DNA of 47,608 bases from Paludibacteraceae bacterium (lineage in GTDB: Bacteria; Bacteroidota; Bacteroidia; Bacteroidales; Paludibacteraceae): positions 1-47,608 of the forward strand of contig CAJOIZ010000014.1 in assembly GCA_905234835.1 (NCBI GenBank), in the 5' to 3' direction. A program made the position numbers and the translations under genes. The notes under the pieces are model-generated. The model made no database searches, was not told the origin of the DNA, and saw only the letters and a list, made by a program, of their open reading frames with translations. Shown here one piece after another: positions 24,189-32,190 of this stretch. Position 1 is the stretch's first letter; each line of letters opens with the position of its first letter.

Positions 24189-25019
24189 CTATTTATGCGT
24201 AAATTTCAGCTGTTCCAATGTTTTGAGACCGGCAAAGACATCCATACCGAAAGCGGCGGTAAATGCATTACAGGCAATAAGGTTCTGCACTGTATCCAAT
24301 CGCGAGGGAGTATCCGAAGTATTCGGATTGGTAGCATAAGGTTGTTTAGATAGAAGCAGTACGCGGTCAGCTACTTGCAGTGAGAGATCCAGTTCGTGCG
24401 TGGAAATGAGAATCGTCTTGTTCTGATGGTGCGCCAGTTCCCAAAGCAGCCTGAACGTGCGGATACGGGAAGGCAGGTCAAGATGGGCGGTAGGCTCATC
24501 AAGCAGTATAACGGGTGTCTGCTGTGCGATGGCTTTGGCTATAAGTACACGTTGCTTCTCTCCGTCGCTAAGCGCATTGAACATACGGTCTAAGGACAGG
24601 CCGTCATCCGCATCGCTAACCATCCTCAATGCTTCGCGTATAATCTGTTCATCCTCGTTGTTTAAGCCTCCCAAGAACGATGTATAGGGGTAGCGTCCCA
24701 TCGCAATCACATCGTGTACCGATGTGTTTTCGACGGAAGTGTTTTCGGTAAGGACAAGTGCAAGGCGTTGCGCCAGTTCATTAGGGGACAGGTCAAAGAG
24801 GTTGCAGGTACCGGCAACCGGAGGCTGCAGTCCTGCCAACGTACGGAGAAGCGTAGATTTACCACTGCCATTCGGTCCGAGCAGAGCCACTATCTCTCCC
24901 TCAAAGAAAGTGAGATTGAGATTGCTTTGCACTGTCCGCGATATGGCTGTCCGTGCAGAGTCCGCTTTCTGACGATAGCCGACAGAAAGGTTAACGGTAG
25001 ATATACTGACGTTGTACAC
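24189..25019 (-). CDS. ABC transporter ATP-binding protein, FecE/FepC type
   Basis: A 276-residue ATPase with Walker A LLGPNGSGKSTLLRTLAG, signature ALSDGEKQRVLIAKAIAQ, Walker B VILLDEPTAHLD and the H-loop ISTHELD. HDVIAMGRYPYTSFLGGL is typical of iron-siderophore/cobalamin (FecE, BtuD) ATPases, which power uptake through an inner-membrane permease. No permease or binding-protein gene is adjacent, so it is an orphan here. It overlaps the end of the upstream MurF-Alr gene by 29 bases, suggesting coupled translation. The ENTSVENTSV segment is a small internal duplication. Confidence 0.88.
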   Translation of the reverse strand: MYNVSISTVNLSVGYRQKADSARTAISRTVQSNLNLTFFEGEIVALLGPNGSGKSTLLRTLAGLQPPVAGTCNLFDLSPNELAQRLALVLTENTSVENTSVHDVIAMGRYPYTSFLGGLNNEDEQIIREALRMVSDADDGLSLDRMFNALSDGEKQRVLIAKAIAQQTPVILLDEPTAHLDLPSRIRTFRLLWELAHHQNKTILISTHELDLSLQVADRVLLLSKQPYATNPNTSDTPSRLDTVQNLIACNAFTAAFGMDVFAGLKTLEQLKFTHK

Positions 25020-26847
25020 GGCGTGAAACAGAAGTTAGGATTTCGTATGGTATAGTTCCCAGTCGTGCAGAGAACTCTTGCAGCGTGAGTCCTTCTCCGA
25101 AGATGGTAACATAGTCGCCTTCGTGGGCATCGGTATCGGTAATGTCAATCATAGCCTGGTCCATACATACATTACCTACTACCGGGCATCGCCTACCGCG
25201 CACAAGGACATTACCTCCGTAATTGGAGAAGCGTCGGTCAAAGCCGTCAGCGTAACCGATAGGGATAACCGCTATACGTCTGTCGGAATTGAGTCGCGTG
25301 CGTCTTCCATAGCCAATTGTTTCGCCTTCGCGCACCGTCTTAATGGACAGAATAGTTGTTTTGAGCGTGCATACGTTACTCAGGTGCAACTTGGCTTGTG
25401 CGGGGTCCATACCGTCTGCAACACATATTCCGTACATCCCTATACCAAGGCGAACCATATCCATCTGGCTGCTTGTGAAACGCTCAATGCCTGCCGAGTT
25501 AAGTATATGCTTGATGACAGGGTAACCTATGCCGTTCTCCAAGTCAGAGGCAGCCTGGCGGAAGTATGCAATCTGCTGTCGGGTAAACCTATCCCACTGT
25601 GGCTCATCGGCAGCTGCAAGATGGGAAAAGACACTCTGTACGCGTACTGCGTGTTGTGCATTGATACAGTCAACCAACTGCGGAAGGTCCTCCTGATAAA
25701 AGCCGAGGCGGTGCATCCCTGAATCAATCTTAATGTGAACCGGATAGTTCTCTAAGCCCTGTGCAGTGGCAGCGTTAATTACCATGTGCAGAGAGGGAAA
25801 GGAATAGATGTTCGGTTCAAGGTTATTGGCAAAGATGCGGTTAATCGCAGCTTCCTCCGGGTTCATCGTAATAATCGGCAACGTAATGCCTGCCCTACGC
25901 AGTTCTTCCCCTTCGTCTGCCACTGCCACAGCAAGGTAGTCCGCCATACCGCTTCTCTGCAAAGCACGACTGACCTCTATGCTTCCGGCACCGTAAGCGA
26001 AAGCCTTAACCATTGCAGTGAGACGCGTATCCGGTCGTAGGAGTTTCCTATACTCCGCCACATTGTCAATAAGGGCGTTGATGTCTATCTGCATCACCGT
26101 CTCATGGGTCTGCTTCAATATACGGTCAGCAATCGTCTGCTCATCATACCCCAACTGGCGCATTACGGCAGCGCAAGTGCGTACGTTCTGGTGCGTCGGG
26201 TCTTCAATCACGACAGGGCAACGGTCAAAGAGACGCATCTTCTCCTTACGTTTCTGCTCCAGTGTGTCAAACTCAGCATCCCGTTCTTCTCCGATAAAGG
26301 TAATGACACCTATAGTGGGACGTATAACCGGTTCGAGCTTTTCCATCTCCCCGGGTCGGGATATACCTGCCTCAAAGATAGCCAACTCGGGTTTGTTCTG
26401 TACGTTATCGTCCTGCAACGGGTTGTCTTCTCCCAAGAGCCACACAGAGAGCGGTACGCCTATCTGTGAGTTGTAACTACGCGGGGAGCGCGTTATGTGA
26501 TAGTCGTCTTTAAGGAGTTCGTAGAGCCACTCTTTGACAACTGTTTTACCGTGGCTGCCTGTGATACCGATAACGGGTCCGTTAAAGAGGGAGCGCTTAT
26601 AAGCAGCGAGTGCCTGCAATGCCTGTAGAGTATTGGTACGGACAAAGGCGCGTACGCCTTTCCGTTGCAGTTCGGGTATATAGTTCGCCCCGTCGTCTTT
26701 GTCTGTACGAAGGGCGAAGAAGAGTGTCTGTTCCGGATGGCTACCCAACTGTCGTGAGTCGGTAAGCAGATAATGAATGTCCTGATTGTCTTCCCCTTCG
26801 ACAGGAGCAATCTGCTGCAGGACACTGCGTATAGTACTAAGTTTCAT
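24991..26847 (-). CDS. alr: Alanine racemase fused to an eroded MurF module
   Basis: 618 residues. From ~249 on it is a full PLP alanine racemase: MVKAFAYGAGS with catalytic Lys281, KIDSGMHRLGF, HILNSAGIERF, MVRLGIGMYGI, IGYGRRT, PIGYADGFDRRF and VGNVCMDQAMIDIT; it makes D-alanine for peptidoglycan. Residues 1-~247 correspond to the MurF ligase module of the Bacteroidota MurF-Alr fusion. They keep the P-loop GITGSHGKT (94-102) and IFEAGISRPGEME, but lack about 200 residues, including part of the central domain and the whole C-terminal domain with its SYN motif. The usual fusion is ~820 residues. MurF activity is therefore unlikely, and a stand-alone murF should exist elsewhere. The frame is intact across the missing parts. 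Confidence 0.88.
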   Translation of the reverse strand: MKLSTIRSVLQQIAPVEGEDNQDIHYLLTDSRQLGSHPEQTLFFALRTDKDDGANYIPELQRKGVRAFVRTNTLQALQALAAYKRSLFNGPVIGITGSHGKTVVKEWLYELLKDDYHITRSPRSYNSQIGVPLSVWLLGEDNPLQDDNVQNKPELAIFEAGISRPGEMEKLEPVIRPTIGVITFIGEERDAEFDTLEQKRKEKMRLFDRCPVVIEDPTHQNVRTCAAVMRQLGYDEQTIADRILKQTHETVMQIDINALIDNVAEYRKLLRPDTRLTAMVKAFAYGAGSIEVSRALQRSGMADYLAVAVADEGEELRRAGITLPIITMNPEEAAINRIFANNLEPNIYSFPSLHMVINAATAQGLENYPVHIKIDSGMHRLGFYQEDLPQLVDCINAQHAVRVQSVFSHLAAADEPQWDRFTRQQIAYFRQAASDLENGIGYPVIKHILNSAGIERFTSSQMDMVRLGIGMYGICVADGMDPAQAKLHLSNVCTLKTTILSIKTVREGETIGYGRRTRLNSDRRIAVIPIGYADGFDRRFSNYGGNVLVRGRRCPVVGNVCMDQAMIDITDTDAHEGDYVTIFGEGLTLQEFSARLGTIPYEILTSVSRRVQRQYIYR

Positions 26848-26878
26848 GGTTTACGCTAATTTCGTCATTAGACAGCCG

Positions 26879-26942
26879 CAAAGGTACGGTCATTATTCGG
26901 TATCACCAAGTACCGGCCCCGCTTTTTGCAGGGCGGCCGGTA
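26879..26942 (-). promoter_or_regulatory. Promoter of the MurF-Alr gene and upstream hairpin
   Basis: On the minus strand, a hairpin with an 8-bp stem TACCGGCC/GGCCGGTA (26911-26918 with 26935-26942) lies directly after the stop codon of the outer-membrane gene. It has no T-run but could still end that transcript. A TTGG lies ~19 bases before TACCTTTG (26879-26886), a good -7 element, 31 bases ahead of the MurF-Alr ATG. Confidence 0.6.
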
Positions 26943-26943
26943 A

Positions 26944-28335
26944 TCAGAAATTGTACTTGGTCATCAGTTGGACACGGTGATTGGTAACCCAATGTAGTCC
27001 ATACTGAGACAGTCCGTCGGGAGTGAGTTTGCCGTCACTATACTGTACAGAGGTAATCTCATACTCACATCCCACTTGGAACTTACCGACGGTATAAAGC
27101 AGCGTCGGAGAGAGTCGCCACATCCTGTTCATGTTCTTCGCTCGCGGATACCAGAAACCATACAACGTGCCATCTACATTCGTCACAAGCGGGTCTTTCG
27201 TCCCAAGACTATGTACATAACCTCCAAACAGAATGCCTTGCAGCTTCTGCGGATGCTTGTCCTCCTGCTCCCCTACTCTGCCGCCATAGACAATGCTTAT
27301 CCACGATGAGGATGTACGTGTGGGAGTGTATTCCCAAGAGCCGTCCTTGTTCACCGCTTTCACTCCGTAACCGCCGTTCATGTTCATGTGTTCTCCTGCC
27401 TCGGCGAAAATCGTTTTGGCTTTAATGGAGAACTCGCCCTGCTTGTACTGGAGGTATAGGAAAGGCGAGACCGTGGTAATACGGTCGTTTACTTTGACCT
27501 GCACCGTTCCATACTGCTTGTCCTCAACCGAGCCTATATGCCGCGGGCATATACTAAGCAGGTCTGCTCCAGCGCGCATGATAAAGCCCTGATTGTGTAC
27601 ACTCAAGCCGAGGTAGGCTTCCGGCGTCTTGCTATAGGCGATATAGTCAGCGGACTGTCCGTCGGGACCAATAGACAGGTACTGCATCTGCCACAGACCG
27701 GCAGCGGTAAGGGTAACGTACTTTCCGAGCCGCGCATCCATTCGCACTTGCGGCGAGCGGTTAAAAGGACCGAAAGGGGCACCACTATTAAGGGCTATGA
27801 CATCGCACAGGTCAGCCGCCATCGGATGCCAAGTCTGGCCCAACAACAGGTCAATGCGGGCAAAAGTCTTTCCCATAGAAAGGCTATCCCAAGCAAGGGT
27901 CATATACGCATGACGCAAGCGGAACTGTGCGACACCGCTCAACTGGTGCGTTCCTGTTCCTTTGGTACTCAATCCGGCATAGAAGTCTGCTTCTATCTTA
28001 CCGCCAAACTGCGTTCCGCGCCACTGATAGTTCTTTATATCCAATCCTATGCGTGTGGTCATGCTCAGGAAACGGAACGTGCTCTGTGCGTTCAGGTCAT
28101 CGCCATAGGCATTGAGGCTGACATCCTTCGGCTGGTAATTGTAAAGGTCTCCTGTGCCTGAGAAACTCTCACGGCTGTCGTAGGTGAAATAGTTACGAAT
28201 GAAGCCGTAAGGCTTGAAATGCTGTAACAGATAGCTTTTGACAGCATTTTTCTTTGCGTCCTTATCCGTTTCCTGCGCTACGGCAGGCAAAAGGGCAAGG
28301 GTACAGATGGTAAGAACAAGAATATGCTTTTTCAT
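26944..28335 (-). CDS. Outer-membrane beta-barrel protein
   Basis: 463 residues from MKKHILVLTICTLALLPAVAQ, a cleavable signal peptide. The mature part alternates aromatic and polar residues as in transmembrane barrels (GFIRNYFTYDSRESF, GLDIKNYQWRGTQFGGKIEADFY, QVGCEYEITSVQYSDG) and ends in phenylalanine (LMTKYNF), as expected for barrel assembly. It resembles Bacteroidales porin-like proteins of unknown substrate; I know no gene name. The ATG at 28335 is preferred to one 7 codons earlier, which lies in a 22-bp leader repeat and would spoil the signal peptide. Confidence 0.75.
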   Translation of the reverse strand: MKKHILVLTICTLALLPAVAQETDKDAKKNAVKSYLLQHFKPYGFIRNYFTYDSRESFSGTGDLYNYQPKDVSLNAYGDDLNAQSTFRFLSMTTRIGLDIKNYQWRGTQFGGKIEADFYAGLSTKGTGTHQLSGVAQFRLRHAYMTLAWDSLSMGKTFARIDLLLGQTWHPMAADLCDVIALNSGAPFGPFNRSPQVRMDARLGKYVTLTAAGLWQMQYLSIGPDGQSADYIAYSKTPEAYLGLSVHNQGFIMRAGADLLSICPRHIGSVEDKQYGTVQVKVNDRITTVSPFLYLQYKQGEFSIKAKTIFAEAGEHMNMNGGYGVKAVNKDGSWEYTPTRTSSSWISIVYGGRVGEQEDKHPQKLQGILFGGYVHSLGTKDPLVTNVDGTLYGFWYPRAKNMNRMWRLSPTLLYTVGKFQVGCEYEITSVQYSDGKLTPDGLSQYGLHWVTNHRVQLMTKYNF

Positions 28336-28336
28336 A

Positions 28337-28380
28337 TTTGAGAATTTTTGGTTCAAAATTTGAGAATTTTTGGTTCAAAA
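28337..28380 (-). repeat. 22-bp direct repeat in the leader of the barrel gene
   Basis: Two perfect contiguous 22-bp copies (28337-28358 and 28359-28380) start one base upstream of the ATG at 28335. Any mRNA start upstream would carry both next to the ribosome site. The unit is AT-rich and contains TTTTGG and TTCAAAA; it could be a binding site for a protein or RNA, or a slippage product. Confidence 0.9.
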
Positions 28381-28469
28381 TGGGAACAATAGCAGTACAT
28401 ATATCGTACACACACAAAAGTATTGCTAATAACTTATATACGCAAGGGGGAAGGGAAAATTTTATCGTA

Positions 28470-28584
28470 TTTGAAGATTTTTCATTATAGCGTTTGAGGA
28501 TTTTTTGGTATAGCGTTTGAAGATTTTTCAGTATAGGATTTGTAGAAATTTTGGTATAGCATTTGTGGATTTTCGGTATTGTAT
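28470..28584 (-). repeat. 23-bp tandem repeat, five copies
   Basis: Five degenerate units starting at 28470, 28493, 28516, 28539 and 28562, each with TTTG, an AT-rich core GATTTTT and TATAG-like end. Spacing is exactly 23 bp while the sequence drifts, which suggests selection on phase or an old expansion. It lies upstream of the barrel gene (minus) and directly abuts the hairpin at 28585-28624. The element TAnnnTTTG recurs but is one base longer than the promoter consensus. Confidence 0.9.
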
Positions 28585-28624
28585 AACGAACAGCAAGTGA
28601 GCGTGAGGGCACTTGCTGTTCGTT
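28585..28624 (-). terminator. Hairpin downstream of the InlB-repeat gene
   Basis: A perfect 15-bp stem (28585-28599 with 28610-28624, AACGAACAGCAAGTG) with a 10-base loop, 33 bases past the stop codon of the gene at 28657. No T-run follows, so it may be an atypical terminator or an mRNA 3' stabiliser. Confidence 0.7.
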
Positions 28625-28656
28625 GCGTTAGTAGCGGCGGCTGTCGGTAGCGGCAG

Positions 28657-31600
28657 TTAGTTAATGCGGTAGCCGTGGGGTGTGTAGAGGATACCGTTAC
28701 GGAGGATGTAGAGTGTGCCGTTGCGGAGGATGCGGGTAGCGGGCTGTGCGGTCTGCGTGTCTGTATCCGTTTCCATCTCTCCGATAGCGGTAGCGCCTTT
28801 CTTCTCGTACTGCGCCAACACGTTCATGTCAGCCGTGATGTTCGTCAAAGGTTTGCTCCAACCTGTGAACGTGTATCCTTCGCGTTCGGGTTCGGGTTTC
28901 CAGCCTTCGGCATCGTGTCCCTCTTCCACTTTCTCCGTGCCAAGAATGGTCAGGTCCCAGTCAAAGTAGGTGACGGTGTACCATACCTTCGTCACTTCGA
29001 ACTGTGCCATTACGTTTACGTCAGCCGTAATATTCGTCAAGGGTTTGCTCCAACCTGTGAACGTGTATCCTTCGCGTGTGGGTTCGGGTTCCCAACCTTT
29101 GGCATCGTGTCCCTCTTCCACTTTCTCCGTGCCAAGCAAGGTCAGGTCCCAGTCGAAATAGGTGACCGTGTAATACACCGTAGTCACTTCCTCGTACTGT
29201 GCAGTCACCTTGATATCCGCAGTCACGTTGTCAAACGCCTTGTCCCATCCTGTAAAGGTATATCCTTCCCGTACAGGGTCCGCAGGTGCTGTAGCAGATT
29301 CTTTCCAGTTAACTGTCTCAGTCTTGAGGACCTTCTCCCCATCGTAATCAACGAACGTAACGGTGAAGGTCTGTATCTTTGTCTGTGCGGTAAGTGTCAC
29401 ATTGTCCGTCACTTCGTAACCCGTCAAGTCGTCATACTCAAAGAGCCACTTATCGAAGAGATATCCTTCCTCGGGCGTAACGGAGAAGTGCAAGTAGGTG
29501 CCACATTCGACTGCGTCCACGTTCACTCCGCTTTCCGTAACGCTGACCGTACCATGCTCACATGCGAGGGTTACCTTATAGGTAAGGAGTTTATAGTGCG
29601 CCTTGTAGGTAACATCAGCCATCACATCGGCTTCCGCTATCTGTTCGGCAGTCATAATATCACCCGTCAAGGAGCTCTGCCAACCGTCAAAAGCGTGGCA
29701 GTCCCATGTGAGCAGCGAAGCGTCAGGGATGTCTTCAGCGTTCACCTTCGTACCTTGCTTTGCCGACAAGGTCTTCAGTTGCGTATCGTCCTTGTCGGTA
29801 AACTGTACGGTATAGGAAGGCAGCGCATCCCTAACCAGTCGTACAGACAGACCGTGACTACGCTCGTTCTTGTTCTCTATAAAGAATTTCCCGTAGATAT
29901 AGACGGACATTGCCTTCGATACATCATCGGGGTCTTGAGATGATGCCCAATATATACCCACCTCATTGGGGTGATTGACCGTTGTTTCTTTACGCATACC
30001 TCCACATGGCAGGAAGACTGCACCGGCATCTTCCATCTTCTTCCATTGGACGGCGGTATAGATATTCTTTTCCGTATTGGAGAACGTTACACCGTCAGGC
30101 AATGCCCATTCGTCGGGCAAGAGAACATATCCCTCCACCTCCGCTACGGCAGCCTGTCCGCGGTACAACTTGGCATCTGTGCGATTGTCGATGATATACA
30201 TCCATTCGTCAAAGGTGAGCGTCTGCCACAGCCCTGCTTTCTGTCCACCGTTGGTGATGCTACAGTATTGTCCCCAGTCGTAATCGGTAGCGGTAATGTC
30301 TTTGTTTCCGTCTCCATACTGCGAGTTGTCCGTAGCGGTCATCCACGGATAACGGTTATTATACCAGCTTGTTCCCCACCCAAAGAGGTCTATCCATCCG
30401 GCATAGGTGGCAGAGATATTGGCATTGTCGTTGCCTATTATGTCGTATTGGTTCTCTGCAAACTGCCATACTCCCTGCAGGGCATTGAACTGCAAGTTGC
30501 CTTGTGAGAAGATAACCTGTTTTCCTTCTGCATCAACCGTAAACTTACCCGTGAGTTTCTTCTCTTCTGCCGCTTTCTTGAACGAACAAGTTACTGTCAC
30601 ATTCTTAGTGACAGTGAGTGAGCCATCTGATTCACAACCGCTCCATGCTTCCAAGTAGTATCCTTCATCGGGAGTGGCAATGAAATGCAATACTGTATTC
30701 GGCTCCACGGCATCCAAGTCAATGCCCGTTTCTTTTAGTGTGATGGTGCCATGCTCCGGTTGTGTTATCTTAACGCGATAGGAATCCTGTTCGTCGTCTA
30801 TGTAGGTAGTTACCAGCCGGACAGCCAAGCCGAAATGATAATTTGATATACCCTTTTTATCAGATGCTTCAACAGCCCAATCATCATGGATGTTCGGGAC
30901 ATAGGCATAATGACCAGGGTCACAATAGTCTCTCTGAAAACCTATTAAACCTCCAACAGAGGTAGAAGCATGATTCCATGTAAATGTACCAGTTGTCCAA
31001 TAAAGGCCCCTATCGCCTATCGGTTGTTCTAAATAGTCATAAAAGTCATTCACATATTTCTTGTCTTCACGATAACCCGTAACCGGCAAGAAAACAGCAC
31101 CTGCATCTTCCATGTCTTCCCATTCTGCGATAGAGTATATGTTATCCTCGAAACGACTACCATCTTTCACACTTACAAAACACCACATTGAATGTTGGTC
31201 ATACTGAAATCCTTCTTGCGCTGAAACAAAGTGAGCCCCAGAGGGAAGAGACCACTCATCCGGTAAAAGAATAAGGCCGTTTACCCCGTTTACTCTTCCC
31301 AAAGCCCAGCGATCTGATGTGTGATGATAAGGACATTCATTACACTTCATGAAATCCCATAAGGAAAAACTACTACTACCGCTGATTTCACCAAAAGTAC
31401 GCCACAAACCTGCTTTGTTACCGCCATTACTGATGGGATTATAAACACCCCAGTCATAATTGGTACCGGTAATATTTACCCCCTGCTGTCCGTACTTCGT
31501 GTCATCCGTGGTCGTCATGTAGGGATAATGATTGTTATAGCCGCTGGTTCCCCAGCCAAAGAGGTCAATCCAGCCAGCATAGGTCGGCGAAATGTTTTCG

Positions 31601-31793
31601 TTGGCTTCACCAATAACTTCCCATTGTTTATCGGCAAACCGCCACGTATTCGAGCTTGCCTGATACTGCAAGTTGCCCTTTGAGAAGCGTACTTAAAACC
31701 GTTGATGGTGAACACACCCGGTAGCGCACCATCAATAGCCAACAAGTTAACCGTCATTGCCACACACAACAACGAGAGGAAAAATCGTTTCAT
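28657..31793 (-). pseudogene. Frameshifted secreted protein with InlB-type repeats
   Basis: A 22-residue signal peptide (MKRFFLSLLCVAMTVNLLAIDG) starts at 31793, but the frame is lost near 31692. One extra G would restore FKVRFSKGNLQYQ and give 1045 residues. Two related ~250-residue units follow (each with FSKGN/FSQGNLQ, WRFA/WQFA, YAGWIDLFGWGTS, LLPDEW, GxxVRLV), a layout common in Bacteroidales surface proteins. Divergent InlB B-repeats come next, then about four Listeria-Bacteroides repeats (EGYTFTGWxKxxxNxTAD). The tail ILRNGTLYILRNGILYTPHGYRIN resembles C-terminal tails of other Bacteroidales exported proteins. The single-base loss could be a recent mutation, phase variation or a sequencing error; the downstream 1004 codons show no other damage. 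Confidence 0.8.
28806..29189 (-). repeat. 192-bp tandem duplication in the InlB-repeat gene
   Basis: Two neighbouring units with a period of 192 bp (for example the motif at 28841 recurs at 29033) encode nearly identical 64-residue InlB-like repeats containing FDWDL, KVEEGHDA and GWSKPLTNITAD. Limits are approximate. The high DNA identity points to a recent duplication or gene conversion. Confidence 0.85.
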
Positions 31794-31830
31794 GTTTTAT
31801 TCTCCTATCTTTTGAATCTGAATAACGCGG

Positions 31831-31838
31831 CAAAGATA
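31831..31838 (-). promoter_or_regulatory. Promoter -7 element of the InlB-repeat gene
   Basis: TATCTTTG on the minus strand fits TAnnTTTG and lies 37 bases upstream of the start codon at 31793, within an AT-rich stretch. No clear -33 TTTG. Confidence 0.55.
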
Positions 31839-31870
31839 CAATAGAAATGAGGACATACGCAAATATTTGT

Positions 31871-31926
31871 GATTTATGATTGAAGATTTATGATTTATGG
31901 TTTATGGTTTATGATTTATGATTGCA
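31871..31926. repeat. 7-bp tandem repeat, eight copies (GATTTAT type)
   Basis: Eight contiguous heptamers from 31871: GATTTAT, GATTGAA, GATTTAT twice, GGTTTAT twice, GATTTAT, GATTGCA. It opens the 397-base intergenic region between the InlB-repeat gene (start at 31793) and the TonB receptor gene (end at 32191), just upstream of the former's promoter. 31927-31999 holds nothing I recognise. Confidence 0.9.
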
Positions 31927-31999
31927 AATTTCAACTATGAGATAAAGGGAAGTACGCCCGCACGAATGCGAGCGCAAAGAAAAAGACCAATGATGAGAG

Positions 32000-32064
32000 G
32001 GTATCGTTTCGGTATCGCTTCGCTAATCACCCGCTAATCACCCGCTAATCACCCGCTAATCACC
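32000..32064. repeat. Two 11-bp tandem repeats in series
   Basis: First GGTATCGTTTC and GGTATCGCTTC (32000-32010, 32011-32021), two 11-bp units. Then four perfect copies of CGCTAATCACC (32021-32031, 32032-32042, 32043-32053, 32054-32064). The second unit is the reverse complement of the repeat at 22335-22378. Confidence 0.95.
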
Positions 32065-32079
32065 CGCTCGGGGCAAGTA

Positions 32080-32184
32080 GTTGAGAGTTGAAAGTTGAAA
32101 GTTGAAAGAAGTTGGAGAGTTTATAGTTGAGAGTTGAGAGTTGATAGAAGTTGAGAGTTGATAGTTGAAAGTTGACAGTTGATA
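32080..32184. repeat. 7-bp tandem repeat tract (GTTGAAA type)
   Basis: About fourteen heptamers, mostly GTTGAAA, GTTGAGA or GTTGATA, interrupted by short GAA inserts, running to 7 bases short of the TonB receptor stop codon. The reverse complement, CTTTCAA, is the theme of the stretch at 22210-22320. Confidence 0.9.
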
Positions 32185-32190
32185 GGTGGA

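Noticed and set aside
26911..26942. Strong intrinsic terminator after the barrel gene
   Set aside because: The stem is good but no T-run follows on the minus strand, so it is listed only with the promoter region.
28262..28612. 116-codon frame upstream of the barrel gene
   Set aside because: It reads through the 23-bp and 22-bp repeats in the non-coding leader and out of frame into the signal peptide.
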